Source of the DNA: Lutibacter sp. A80
GTDB lineage: Bacteria; Bacteroidota; Bacteroidia; Flavobacteriales; Flavobacteriaceae
NCBI RefSeq assembly: GCF_022429645.1
Contig: NZ_CP092480.1
Span: 647,501-711,500, forward strand
DNA: 64,000 nt
Direction of reading: 5' to 3'
Part shown: positions 1 to 9,176 of the stretch, in pieces
How positions within the stretch are numbered: position 1 is the stretch's first letter
Layout of the letters: each line of letters opens with the position of its first letter
Translations under genes and position numbers: made by a program
Notes under the pieces: model-generated
Told to the model about the DNA's origin: nothing
The model's database searches: none
The model's input: the letters and a program-made list of their open reading frames with translations, nothing else

Positions 1-287
1 GGGTCAGTTTCGTCTATTTTATAACAAGCTACTCCATATTTGGCTAATTTTTCAGTGGCTCCTGAGCCAATACCTCGAGTTAATAAAATATCACATTCAA
101 GTAACACATGTTTATTGCTTTCATTCTGGAAAAAATTCCTTAATGTTTCATCTCTAGACAATTCAAGCAATCTTTTGTGTTCTATTACAGCTCCATTTAT
201 TGTATAAATTAAATAGTTTCTGCACTTTCCTGTATGATTAAAGATGCTTTTTTTATTTTGAAAAGTAACGGCTACAATATTTTTCAT
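1..287 (-). CDS. NifX/NafY-like dinitrogenase cofactor-family protein (partial, C-terminus off the window)
   Basis: An open reading frame starts with ATG at 287 and runs leftward off the window without a stop, giving 95 visible residues. The sequence has the small-domain pattern of the dinitrogenase iron-molybdenum cofactor family (NifX, NafY, C-terminal NifB): an N-terminal IVAVTFQNK strand, an HTGKCRNYLIY segment near residues 18-28, and the glycine-rich LLTRGIGSGATEKLAKYGV loop near residues 69-87. Family members bind metal clusters or are small stand-alone proteins of unknown role in organisms that do not fix nitrogen, and no nif genes are visible here. The truncation is a window-edge effect. 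The family call is from pattern recognition, not from a search. Confidence 0.7.
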   Translation of the reverse strand, partial: MKNIVAVTFQNKKSIFNHTGKCRNYLIYTINGAVIEHKRLLELSRDETLRNFFQNESNKHVLLECDILLTRGIGSGATEKLAKYGVACYKIDETD

Positions 288-427
288 AAATAATTTCTAT
301 TTTAATTCAAATTTAAAATTAAATAGGGTAGTAGACTGCAACTTTGGTTACTATAAATTATAGAGAATTTAAAATAATTAAACCTTTGATAGCATAAAAC
401 AATAAAAGGTGAATAAATTAAGTTAGT

Positions 428-1666
428 CTATTTTTTATTTTTCTCTTCAATCCATTTAGACATATATTTAGTGCTTTTTAAAGTATGGTGTAATAACATT
501 GAACCAATAAAATTTTGATTTCTATGGTTTTCTAAATCTTTAAAAATAGTTTCAATTTTTAACATCAATTCTTTTCCAAATTTATTTTTAGAAAAATTAG
601 AATTGATAATTTGTATGCCATTTTGTTGTTTTTTTAACCAAATTTCTTCATTCTGATATAATTTTATGGCTTTTTCAATAAAATTATTAAAATCATTTTC
701 AATAAATCCAGCATAAGGTAAACCACCATTATTTATACCTTCAGAACCGATAGAAGTAGTAATAGACGGTGTTCCATAAATCATGGCATCTATAAGTTTA
801 CCTTTTAATCCGGCTCCAAATAATAATGGAGCTAAACATATTCGGGCATTTGAAAAGGAAATTTCTTTATTTTTTGCCCAACCTTCAATTAAAAATCCTT
901 CTTTGGCATTGTGTAATTGTAGTACACTTTGATTATCTCCATACGCTCCATAAATATGAATTGTAGCTTTTGGTAGTTGCTTTTTAATTTTTGGCCAAAT
1001 ATGTTTTTTTAATGTTCTAACAGCTTCTAAATTAGGCTTGTGTTTAAAATTACCTATAGTCATAAAATCTACTCTTTCATTAAATGAAGGATAATTTTTA
1101 AAGGTATTTTGTGTTATTTCATTTAATAAAAAAGGAGTATAACAAAGTATATTTAAATCAATTTTAAATTTTGTAATTAATAATTCTAATTCATATTTAG
1201 AAATAATTAAAGATATATCACAACGATATATACTAGCAATTTCTCGCTTAGTAATATCATTATTTAGTAAAATTTTATTTGTTTCAACCTTACTTTTAAA
1301 TTGTTTTTCTCTTGCAAACCTTAAAAAATGTAAATCTTCAGTATCTAATATTTTAAGTGCGTTTGGACAATTTTCAGAAACTCTCCATCCAAATTGTTCT
1401 TCCGTTAAATACCTGTCAAACAAAACAATATCAGGTTGGTATTGAATAATTAAATCATCAAAACTACTACAGTTTAGTTCAATTTTTGAAGCTTTAATTC
1501 CTGCTTCAGAAAGATTATAAGATTGTGTTGTTTTAGAGGCAGAGCTAACAAAATAAATATCTAAACCATATTCTTTAAAAATACTTATTAGTTGTAATAT
1601 TCTAGTTCCAGCAGCTGTAGTAGTAGGTTCTGGCCATACAAATCCTATAATTAATATTTTTTTCAT
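428..1666 (-). CDS. Glycosyltransferase, GT-B fold (GT4-like)
   Basis: The 412-residue product has the length and layout of a GT-B glycosyltransferase. The N-terminal half begins with a Rossmann strand (KKILIIGFVWPEP) and an AAGTRIL segment. The C-terminal half has a TIGNFKHKPN strand opening the second domain and a donor-binding stretch KGKLIDAMIYGTPSITT near residue 300, followed by an IGSEGI loop. It would transfer an activated sugar in the cytoplasm, probably for cell-surface glycan synthesis; donor and acceptor cannot be read from the sequence. There is no signal peptide. It stands alone on the minus strand, divergent from the cold-shock gene across about 470 bp. A TATTTTTG box on the minus strand (1725-1718) is a possible -7 element. 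Confidence 0.8.
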   Translation of the reverse strand: MKKILIIGFVWPEPTTTAAGTRILQLISIFKEYGLDIYFVSSASKTTQSYNLSEAGIKASKIELNCSSFDDLIIQYQPDIVLFDRYLTEEQFGWRVSENCPNALKILDTEDLHFLRFAREKQFKSKVETNKILLNNDITKREIASIYRCDISLIISKYELELLITKFKIDLNILCYTPFLLNEITQNTFKNYPSFNERVDFMTIGNFKHKPNLEAVRTLKKHIWPKIKKQLPKATIHIYGAYGDNQSVLQLHNAKEGFLIEGWAKNKEISFSNARICLAPLLFGAGLKGKLIDAMIYGTPSITTSIGSEGINNGGLPYAGFIENDFNNFIEKAIKLYQNEEIWLKKQQNGIQIINSNFSKNKFGKELMLKIETIFKDLENHRNQNFIGSMLLHHTLKSTKYMSKWIEEKNKK

Positions 1667-2135
1667 AATTCAAATGTATAAATAAGAATTTAGTTAATAT
1701 TTAAATTTATATAAAAGCAAAAATATGCTATTTAACTTAATCTGTTTTTAAAATTAAACAGTAAATTATTAATTAGTTAATATATTAATATAAAGCTGTT
1801 TAACTACTTATTGATAACTTATTGTTTAATTTATTAAACGCTAAATAAGTCGGTATTTTTTTAAGAAAAAACTTAGTAAATACATCACTTTACAATTATT
1901 TATGTCAATTATATTAACTTGAAATATAAAAAATTAAATAGGAAGTGTTATATTTGCACAAGTTTATAATTAATTAGTCATTATTTTATAAGCAGGTCAT
2001 TTAATAACTTCAGTTGTATTTTGAAAATCAATTTAATAAATTGTTTTCACAAAAAAAATCTATTTTAATTCAAATGACACCCTTAACTGTTTAGGAAACA
2101 ACAGAATAAACAAATAAAATTTAACATAATAATTA
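1667..2135. other. AT-rich divergent intergenic region; long leader of the cold-shock gene
   Basis: This 469 bp gap between the divergent glycosyltransferase and cold-shock genes holds no open frame that looks coding. It carries a TATATTTG box at 1949-1956 that fits the Bacteroidota -7 consensus TAnnTTTG. If used, it leaves a leader of about 175 nt before the cold-shock ATG. Long leaders are typical of cold-shock mRNAs, where they control translation by refolding; that function is an inference here. Confidence 0.45.
1949..1956 (+). promoter_or_regulatory. Putative -7 box for the cold-shock gene
   Basis: TATATTTG matches TAnnTTTG exactly. The nearest upstream TTG (1919-1921) is 27 bp away, longer than the usual spacing of about 20, so the assignment is tentative. 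Confidence 0.35.
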
Positions 2136-2576
2136 ATGGCAGGATCACAAGAAACATTTGGTAAAAAAGAAAGAGAGAAGAAAAGATTAAAGAAAAAGAA
2201 AGATAAACTTCTTAGAAAAGAAGAGCGTAAGGCTAATGGACAAGATAGTATGTTTGTCTATGTAGACGAATTTGGACAATTAACTGATACGCCGCCAGAT
2301 CCATCCAAAAAAATTAAAGTTGATGCAGAAAGCATCGAAATAGGTATTCCAAAAAAAGAAGATAGAGAAGAAGAAGCTCCTGTAGACAGAAAAGGAAAAG
2401 TTTCATTTTTTGATACATCTAAAGGGTTTGGATTTATTATTGACACTTCAACACAAGAAAAGTTTTTTGTTCATGTTAGTGGTGTTTTAGAAGAAATTGC
2501 TGAAAATGATAAAGTTACTTTTGAATTGGAAAAAGGTTTAAAAGGAATGAATGCCGTTAGAGTAAAAAAGATATAA
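2136..2576 (+). CDS. Cold-shock domain protein with basic N-terminal extension
   Basis: The 146-residue protein has a lysine/arginine-rich, probably disordered N-terminus (residues 1-35, KKEREKKRLKKKK) and a C-terminal cold-shock domain (about 83-146). The RNP1-like KGFGFI and RNP2-like FFVHV motifs that contact single-stranded RNA or DNA are both present. The architecture is common in Flavobacteriia and differs from the compact CspA of about 70 residues. It is expected to act as an RNA chaperone in the cytoplasm. It is followed by a strong hairpin terminator and then by a DEAD-box helicase, a pairing that fits RNA remodelling at low temperature. The long AT-rich leader upstream is consistent with post-transcriptional control. 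Confidence 0.88.
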   Translation: MAGSQETFGKKEREKKRLKKKKDKLLRKEERKANGQDSMFVYVDEFGQLTDTPPDPSKKIKVDAESIEIGIPKKEDREEEAPVDRKGKVSFFDTSKGFGFIIDTSTQEKFFVHVSGVLEEIAENDKVTFELEKGLKGMNAVRVKKI

Positions 2577-2595
2577 CATTATTAAAAAAATATTT

Positions 2596-2626
2596 AAAAG
2601 CTGCTTTTTAAGCAGCTTTTTTTGTT
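2596..2626 (+). terminator. Rho-independent terminator after the cold-shock gene
   Basis: Perfect 11 bp stem (AAAAGCTGCTT at 2596-2606 with AAGCAGCTTTT at 2610-2620), a 3-nt loop and a following T tract, 20 bp after the stop codon. Confidence 0.85.
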
Positions 2627-2673
2627 TTTAGAAAGTGGGATTAAAGTAATAATTATTGTAAATTTAATAACTG

Positions 2674-2681
2674 TACATTTG
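2674..2681 (+). promoter_or_regulatory. Putative -7 box for the DEAD-box helicase
   Basis: TACATTTG matches TAnnTTTG and lies 17 bp before the ATG. A TTG at 2656-2658 could serve as the -33 element, with short spacing (15 bp). Confidence 0.45.
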
Positions 2682-2698
2682 CAGTATAAAATAAAAAC

Positions 2699-3817
2699 AT
2701 GGCAACATTTTTAGAATTAGGAGTTCATAAAGAATTTATTCAAGGATTAAAAGAGCTTGGTATTAAAACACCAACAGATGTACAAAAAGCAACAATTCCC
2801 GTTTTGTTAAAATCCAAAACAGATTTAGTAGGTTTAGCACAAACTGGAACTGGTAAAACAGCAGCTTTTGGCTTGCCAATTTTACAAGGAATAGATGTAA
2901 ACTCTTCAAATATTCAATCGTTAATTTTAGCGCCAACTAGAGAATTAGCTCAACAAATTAAAAAACAATTATTTAAATACACCAAGTATTTAAATTCAAA
3001 AATATTTATTGAAGCAGTTTATGGTGGTGAAAAAATAGAGCGTCAGATTAAAAATTTAAAACGTACTACACATATAGTAGTTGCTACACCAGGAAGATTA
3101 ATAGATTTAATTGAAAAAGGTGAAATAGATTTAAGTAAAGTAACTACACTAGTGCTTGATGAAGCTGATGAAATGTTAAGCATGGGATTTAAACAAGACC
3201 TAAACAGAATTTTAAAATATACTGGTAAAAAGAAAAATACCTGGTTATTTTCAGCAACTATGCCTACTGAAATTCAGCAAATTATAAAAACCTATATGGC
3301 ATCTGATGCTGTTAAAATTGCGGTTAACAAAAATACATTGGTTAATGCAAATATTACACATCATTACATAAAAACGAGTATTAAAAACAAACCTGAATTA
3401 TTAATTAAGATTTTAGAACGTAGATCTAACGATAGAGGAATAATATTTTGTAGAACAAAAGCTGGTACACAAAATTTGTCTAATTTTTTAAAAGAAGAAG
3501 GTTTTTCTGTTGATGCTTTAGAGGGAGATATGCAGCAAAAAGAACGTGAAAAGGTAATGCGTGCTTTTAAAAATGGAAGCTTACAGGTTTTAATTTCTAC
3601 AGATGTTTCTGCTAGAGGTATTGACGTAAATAACTTAGGCTTTGTAATTCACCATCAATTACCTGAACAATTAGAATATTACACACATAGAAGTGGTAGA
3701 ACTGCTAGAGCTGGAAAAGCTGGTTTTTCAATAGCGCTTATTTTACCAAATGAATTACAAAAAATTCAAGATCTTCAAAAGGCTTTAGGAATTAAATTTG
3801 TTGAAATTTCAATATAA
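2699..3817 (+). CDS. DEAD-box ATP-dependent RNA helicase (short form)
   Basis: The 372-residue protein carries the full DEAD-box helicase core: motif I AQTGTGKT (47-54), Ia PTRELAQQ (80-87), Ib TPGRLID, motif II DEAD (154-157), motif III SAT (185-187), and motif VI HRSGRTARAG near residue 330. It ends just after the second RecA domain and lacks the basic or RNA-binding C-terminal tail of RhlE or DeaD proteins. It unwinds short RNA duplexes or remodels RNA-protein complexes using ATP. The terminator on each side suggests a single-gene transcript. Its position after a cold-shock protein suggests a cold-adaptation or ribosome-assembly role (inference). Confidence 0.93.
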   Translation: MATFLELGVHKEFIQGLKELGIKTPTDVQKATIPVLLKSKTDLVGLAQTGTGKTAAFGLPILQGIDVNSSNIQSLILAPTRELAQQIKKQLFKYTKYLNSKIFIEAVYGGEKIERQIKNLKRTTHIVVATPGRLIDLIEKGEIDLSKVTTLVLDEADEMLSMGFKQDLNRILKYTGKKKNTWLFSATMPTEIQQIIKTYMASDAVKIAVNKNTLVNANITHHYIKTSIKNKPELLIKILERRSNDRGIIFCRTKAGTQNLSNFLKEEGFSVDALEGDMQQKEREKVMRAFKNGSLQVLISTDVSARGIDVNNLGFVIHHQLPEQLEYYTHRSGRTARAGKAGFSIALILPNELQKIQDLQKALGIKFVEISI

Positions 3818-3841
3818 TTTAGTTTCTAATTTATTTTAAAG

Positions 3842-3870
3842 TCCTGTAAATTAATTTTTACAGGATTTTT
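3842..3870 (+). terminator. Rho-independent terminator after the DEAD-box helicase
   Basis: TCCTGTAAA (3842-3850) pairs with TTTACAGGA (3857-3865) around a 6-nt loop and is followed by five T residues, 25 bp after the stop codon. Confidence 0.85.
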
Positions 3871-3981
3871 ATGTTAATATTGGCTATAATTTTGAAATTT
3901 AGTTAGTTATTGTTTTTCCAGTATTTTTTTATTTAAAATTTAATATTAATACTATATTTATACTTTCTAAAAAATATAAAT

Positions 3982-6771
3982 ATGAAACTCTTTTTAACCT
4001 CACTTTTATTTCTAATTTCTTTTTCAATGATAGCACAAAAAAAAGTGTTAGATCATACTGATTATGAAAATTGGAACGCCATTAAAAATCAAACTATATC
4101 CTCAGATGGAAATACAATAATGTATCTACTCGAAAAAGGGGAAAAGGATAGTAGTCTAAAAATTAAAAACAACAAAGGAAAACTTGTTTTTGAACACGAA
4201 AGGGCTGAAAAACCTGTATTTACCAATAATTTTAAAACTGCATTATTTACTGTAAAACCTTGGAAAGATAGTGTAGTTGAGCTAAAACGAAAAAAAGTAA
4301 AAAAGGATAAATTACCTAAAGATACATTAGCAATTTATAGTTTAGAGACAAATACACTTACTAAAATTGGAAATGTAAAATCTTATAGTATTCCAGAAAA
4401 ATGGGATGGTTTTATTGCTTATTTATTAGAAGAAGTTAAAACTGTAAAAAAACAAAGAGACACTTCTAAAAAAGAAAAAAAGGTTAAAAAACCTAAAAAA
4501 GTAGGTAAAAATAATGGATATCATTTAGTTTTAAGAAATTTAACTACAAAAAAACAAGATACCTTTAAATATGTTACAAATTACAAATTTGCTAAAGAAG
4601 GTAAACAATTAGCATTTATTACAACTGGCTTAGATTCAACCGTTAAAGCCGGAGTTTATGTTTTAAATTTAGAAAATAACCAATTAAATTCTATTTTTGA
4701 AGCAAATAAAAAAACTAAATATTACCAACTAAATTTTAGTGATTCTGGAAATAATTTAAGCTTTATAGCTGACAGAGATACTACAAAAACACAAGTTAGA
4801 CCTAATGAACTTTATTACTGGACACAAGGTAATTCAACAGCTCAAAAACTTTTAGATCCAATTTCAGCTCCAAATGGCTATAGAGTTTCTTCAGATGGTA
4901 CTATTTCTTTTTCTAAAGATGAAACTAAGTTATATTTTGGTTTAGCTAAACCACCAATTGTAAAGGATACTACTTTGTTAGATGAAGAAATTGTAAATGT
5001 AGAAGTTTGGACTTATAATGAACCAAGATTGTATACAGTTCAAGAAATGCAAGTTAAAAAAGATGCTAAAAAATCATACACAACCGTAATTCATTTAAAT
5101 AATAAAAACTTAGTACAGTTAGGTTCTACAGAATATCCTGATACAAGAATTGGAGATGAAGGTAATGCTGAATTTGCATTATTAAGTAATCCTGAACCAT
5201 ATCTTTTAGAAAGTCAATGGACTGGTAATTCTGCAAGAGATTATGCAATTGTTAATACAAACACAGGAGCAATTACCAAAATTTTTGATAAAATGAGCGG
5301 CCGTGTTAGTTTAAGTCCGAAAGCTAAATACGCCTATGGATATAATTCTATTGACAGCACTTGGTTTACATTTAATTTAGCAACCAAAAAAATGACAAAC
5401 CTTACAAAGGGGAAAGTTTTTTACGATGAGTTAAATGATTCTCCTGTACATCCTAGATCATATGGATCTGCTGGTTGGACTGAAGATGATGCTTCTATTT
5501 TATTATATGATAGATATGATATTTGGGAATTTAATCCAGAAAATGGAACTAGTAAAAAATTAACTGATGGACGTGCTTCAAAAACAAGTTATAGATATAT
5601 TGAATTTGATAAAGAAGAGCGTTTTTTAACCAAAAAAGACAAATGGTTGTTTTATACGTTTAATGAATTAAGTAAAAATTCAGGTTATTTTCAATTCAAT
5701 CCAAAAAATAATAAAGGAAAACAATTAATAACGGATGCATATCGTTTTTCTACGCCAATAAAAGCTAAAAAATCAGATAATGTATTATTTACAAAACAAA
5801 GTTTTGAGGTATTTCCAGATATTATATACTCAGATTTAAGTTTTAAAAAACAAATTAAAATTACGAATGCAAATCCACAACAAAGCGAATACAATTGGGG
5901 AACAGCAGAATTAGTTTATTGGACATCTTTAGACGGAGAACCTTTAACTGGTATGCTTATAAAACCAGAAAATTTTGATCCTTCAAAAAAATATCCAATG
6001 ATTGTGAATTTTTATGAAAAAAGTTCTGATGGACTTTTTAGCCATAAAGCACCATCACCTGGAAGATCAACTATAAATTATAGTTTTTATGCTAGTAGAG
6101 GCTATTTAATTTTTAATCCTGATGTAACTTACAAAGTTGGTTACCCAGGCGAAAGCGCATATAGTTGCGTTATTCCAGGAATTACATCGCTTATAGAAAA
6201 AGGATTTGTAGATAAAGAAAATATTGGAGCACAAGGGCACAGTTGGGGTGGTTATCAAATTGCATATTTAGTTACTAAAACTAATATTTTTAAAGCTGTT
6301 GAATCTGGAGCTCCTGTTCCAAATATGATTAGTGCTTATGGAGGAATTAGATGGTGGACAGGTTTAAGTAGACAATTTCAATACGAACATACACAAAGTA
6401 GAATAGGAGGTACTCCTTGGGAATACCCAGCACGTTATATTGAAAATTCACCAATTTTTAGTCTCGATAAAGTTAACACACCAATGTTAATTATGCATAA
6501 TGATGCTGATGGTCATGTGCCATGGTATCAAGGAATTGAACTTTTTGTTTCATTACGAAGATTGGGTAAACCATCTTGGATGCTAAATTATAATGGAGAA
6601 CCACATTGGCCATTAAAAATGCAAAATAGAAAAGATTTCAATATTCGTATGCAACAATATTTTGACTATTATTTAAAAGATGCTCCAATGCCTGTATGGA
6701 TGAAAAGAGGAGTACCTGCTATTGAAAAAGGAATTAATCAAGGATATGAATTAATACCTGATTCTAAATAA
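3982..6771 (+). CDS. Secreted S9-family peptidase (prolyl oligopeptidase-like)
   Basis: The 929-residue protein begins with a clear signal peptide (about 19 residues ending before QKK), so it is exported to the periplasm. The first 620 or so residues form the beta-propeller expected in the prolyl oligopeptidase clan, interrupted by an unusually lysine-rich linker around residues 150-175. The C-terminal alpha/beta-hydrolase domain holds the catalytic serine in GHSWGG (Ser754), an acidic residue in NDADG (840-844) and a histidine in EPHW (His875). These enzymes cleave oligopeptides, often with dipeptidyl or prolyl preference; the exact specificity cannot be read. It is followed 17 bp later by a small conserved gene, possibly in the same transcript. 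Confidence 0.92.
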   Translation: MKLFLTSLLFLISFSMIAQKKVLDHTDYENWNAIKNQTISSDGNTIMYLLEKGEKDSSLKIKNNKGKLVFEHERAEKPVFTNNFKTALFTVKPWKDSVVELKRKKVKKDKLPKDTLAIYSLETNTLTKIGNVKSYSIPEKWDGFIAYLLEEVKTVKKQRDTSKKEKKVKKPKKVGKNNGYHLVLRNLTTKKQDTFKYVTNYKFAKEGKQLAFITTGLDSTVKAGVYVLNLENNQLNSIFEANKKTKYYQLNFSDSGNNLSFIADRDTTKTQVRPNELYYWTQGNSTAQKLLDPISAPNGYRVSSDGTISFSKDETKLYFGLAKPPIVKDTTLLDEEIVNVEVWTYNEPRLYTVQEMQVKKDAKKSYTTVIHLNNKNLVQLGSTEYPDTRIGDEGNAEFALLSNPEPYLLESQWTGNSARDYAIVNTNTGAITKIFDKMSGRVSLSPKAKYAYGYNSIDSTWFTFNLATKKMTNLTKGKVFYDELNDSPVHPRSYGSAGWTEDDASILLYDRYDIWEFNPENGTSKKLTDGRASKTSYRYIEFDKEERFLTKKDKWLFYTFNELSKNSGYFQFNPKNNKGKQLITDAYRFSTPIKAKKSDNVLFTKQSFEVFPDIIYSDLSFKKQIKITNANPQQSEYNWGTAELVYWTSLDGEPLTGMLIKPENFDPSKKYPMIVNFYEKSSDGLFSHKAPSPGRSTINYSFYASRGYLIFNPDVTYKVGYPGESAYSCVIPGITSLIEKGFVDKENIGAQGHSWGGYQIAYLVTKTNIFKAVESGAPVPNMISAYGGIRWWTGLSRQFQYEHTQSRIGGTPWEYPARYIENSPIFSLDKVNTPMLIMHNDADGHVPWYQGIELFVSLRRLGKPSWMLNYNGEPHWPLKMQNRKDFNIRMQQYFDYYLKDAPMPVWMKRGVPAIEKGINQGYELIPDSK

Positions 6772-6788
6772 TTGTATAAAACATTTTA

Positions 6789-7265
6789 ATGAAAACAGCT
6801 TCGGTTAAAGAATTAAAAACAGAATTGAAAGATTGTTCAAATTCAGAATTAATTGAACTTGTTTTACAGCTTTCAAAATTTAAAAAAGAAAATAAAGAAT
6901 TGTTAACGTATTTGTTATATATGGCATCTGATGAAGATGCCTATATTTCAAATATAAAAATTGAAATGACTCAATTATTTAACGATATCAATACATCTAG
7001 TTATTATTTTATACGTAAAAGTGTTCGTAAAATATTAAGAATTGTTAAAACCTATATTCGTTATTCTAAAAAAAAAGAAACCGAAGTTGAATTATTAATT
7101 TATTTCTGCAAAGAATTGAATAATATACAACCTTCATTTAAACGTAATACAACCCTTAAAAACCTATACGAAAGACAAATTTTATTCATTAAAAAATCTA
7201 TAAAAACGCTACACGAAGATTTACAATACGATTTTACAATTGAGCTAGAAAAACTAAATAGTTAA
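6789..7265 (+). CDS. Conserved hypothetical protein, helical
   Basis: I do not recognise a domain. The 158-residue product has no signal peptide or membrane segment, is rich in Lys, Leu, Glu and Ile, and looks mostly alpha-helical, with an RKSVRKILRIVKTYIRYSKKK basic patch in the middle. It starts 17 bp after the S9 peptidase stop, so it is likely cotranscribed with it. Base composition resembles the flanking core genes, which argues for a genuine flavobacterial gene rather than a chance frame. Confidence 0.75.
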   Translation: MKTASVKELKTELKDCSNSELIELVLQLSKFKKENKELLTYLLYMASDEDAYISNIKIEMTQLFNDINTSSYYFIRKSVRKILRIVKTYIRYSKKKETEVELLIYFCKELNNIQPSFKRNTTLKNLYERQILFIKKSIKTLHEDLQYDFTIELEKLNS

Positions 7266-7307
7266 TAGCCTATAAATCAAGTAAAAAAAAAGTTTTTCAT
7301 AAAAAAG

Positions 7308-7339
7308 TTGCATTAACACTAATAAAGGCTGTATTTTTG
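7308..7339 (+). promoter_or_regulatory. Promoter for the SF2 helicase
   Basis: TTG at 7308-7310, 21 bp spacer, TATTTTTG at 7332-7339: a good match to the Bacteroidota TTG-N19/21-TAnnTTTG promoter, about 20 bp before the GTG start. Confidence 0.65.
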
Positions 7340-7360
7340 TGTGTTTTTTAAATTTCAAAT

Positions 7361-8917
7361 GTGACTTTAACTACTACAGAACAAGAAGAGAAGAAAACTG
7401 GTAAAGAATTATATAATTACCAGAAAGAAGCAATTACAAAAATTTTCAAGAGGTTTGAAGAAGCTCCTGATGATTATCATTTGTTATTCCAACTACCAAC
7501 AGGTGGAGGGAAAACAGTGATTTTCTCAGAACTTGTACGCCAATATTTAAAACATCATAATAATAAAAAGGTTTTAATTCTTACACATAGAATTGAGCTT
7601 TGCAAACAGACTTGTGCAATGCTATCAGACTTTGGAGTTATAAATAAGGTTATAGATAGTAAGGCTAATTTAGACGATCATAGAGACTATTCTTGCTATG
7701 TTGCAATGGTTGAAACATTAAATAATAGACTTAATGATAATAAATTAGACATTTCAGATATAGGTTTAGTAATTATTGATGAAGCGCATTACAATTCTTT
7801 TACAAAACTGTTTAAGTTTTTCGAAAACTCTTTTATTTTAGGTGTAACAGCAACTCCTTTAAGCTCTAATATTCAGTTACCTATGACTGATAATTATGAA
7901 GAGTTAATTATTGGTGAAACCATAGAAACACTTATAAAAAACAAGTTTTTAGCAAAAGCAAAAACATATTCATATAACGTTGGTTTAACATCATTAGTAG
8001 TAGGTATAAATGGAGATTATACTGTAAAATCTTCAGATGATTTATATACTAATAGCGAAATGTTAGGCAAATTAGTAAAAGCTTACGAAGAACGATCTTT
8101 GGGTAAAAAAACGTTAATTTTTAATAACGGAATTAATACTTCAATAAATGTTTTTGAAGCTTTTAAAATGGCTGGGTATCCTATTATGCATTTAGATAAT
8201 ACAGCTACAAAAAGAGAACGTGAATTTATTTTACGATGGTTTAAAAAAACTCCAAATGCTATTTTAACTTCCGTTAGTATTTTAACTACTGGTTTTGATG
8301 AACCAACAGTAGATACTATTATTTTAAATAGAGCAACCAGATCTTTAACCTTATATTACCAAATGATTGGTAGAGGGTCTAGAATTTTAAAAGATAAAAC
8401 CTCTTTTACAGTTATAGATTTAGGTAATAATATCCATAGATTTGGAATGTGGGGTGCAAAAGTTAATTGGCAAAAAATATTTAAATACCCTAATTATTAT
8501 TTAGATAATCTATTAACGGATGAAGATTTAGAAGATAATTTCAGATACGTAATGCCTGATGATTTAAGGGCTAAATTTGCTAAAACTGAAGATGTCTTTT
8601 TTAATGTTAAAAAAGTCTATACAGATGCAATAAAAGATGGTGAATCTTCTAAAGTTGTACTCTCTCGATCTATAGAACAGCATGCACATATTTGTATTGA
8701 AAATAGCGAAGATGTTTATGATGCTTTAATTTTAGCTAAATTATTAGGAGATGATATTGATTATAGAATTCAACAATATCTCAAATGTATTTGTAAAAGT
8801 ACCAATAGTTTTACAGATTGGCTGAAAGAAGATTATAGACAAAAATTAAGAACTTATTTATTAGCTAATTTTGATAGAGTATTTGAAGAAATAAATGGAT
8901 ATCCTCCTGAAGAATAA
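7361..8917 (+). CDS. SF2 DEAD/DEAH-type helicase
   Basis: The 518-residue protein is a superfamily 2 helicase of the SSL2/ResIII type. It has motif I LPTGGGKT near residue 47, motif Ia LTHRIELCKQ, motif II DEAH (VIIDEAHYNSF), motif III VTATPL, and a second RecA domain ending in TTGFDEP and YYQMIGRGSR (motifs V and VI). The C-terminal 150 residues show no known domain. Function is likely DNA or RNA unwinding in repair or recombination; no restriction or modification partner is adjacent. The only start in frame is GTG at 7361. It is overlapped by an out-of-frame ATG-TGA at 7359, so translation may be modulated or the true start may differ. Confidence 0.87.
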   Translation: MTLTTTEQEEKKTGKELYNYQKEAITKIFKRFEEAPDDYHLLFQLPTGGGKTVIFSELVRQYLKHHNNKKVLILTHRIELCKQTCAMLSDFGVINKVIDSKANLDDHRDYSCYVAMVETLNNRLNDNKLDISDIGLVIIDEAHYNSFTKLFKFFENSFILGVTATPLSSNIQLPMTDNYEELIIGETIETLIKNKFLAKAKTYSYNVGLTSLVVGINGDYTVKSSDDLYTNSEMLGKLVKAYEERSLGKKTLIFNNGINTSINVFEAFKMAGYPIMHLDNTATKREREFILRWFKKTPNAILTSVSILTTGFDEPTVDTIILNRATRSLTLYYQMIGRGSRILKDKTSFTVIDLGNNIHRFGMWGAKVNWQKIFKYPNYYLDNLLTDEDLEDNFRYVMPDDLRAKFAKTEDVFFNVKKVYTDAIKDGESSKVVLSRSIEQHAHICIENSEDVYDALILAKLLGDDIDYRIQQYLKCICKSTNSFTDWLKEDYRQKLRTYLLANFDRVFEEINGYPPEE

Positions 8918-9149
8918 AATTAAGTTAATGGTTGCGTTTTACGCTATTTTAACCTTAATAATACAATCTTACATATAGTTATTAAAATAAAACTGTCTTA
9001 AATATTTATTTAGAAATAAATTATAATGAAACTTTTTATATTGAATTAGTAAGAATAAATCAATAATGTTTGTTGTTTTTAATACGTATTTTAAAAACAT
9101 ATTTATAATATATTTAAGCAGTTTTATTTATTATATAATCTTTTAAATT

Positions 9150-9165
9150 ACGTACAGTTGTACGT
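9150..9165. promoter_or_regulatory. Perfect palindrome just before the MFS gene
   Basis: ACGTACA-GT-TGTACGT is a perfect 7+7 bp palindrome whose right edge lies 11 bp before the MFS start codon. The position suits an operator or translational control hairpin; the binding factor is unknown. Confidence 0.5.
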
Positions 9166-9176
9166 TTAATAAATGA

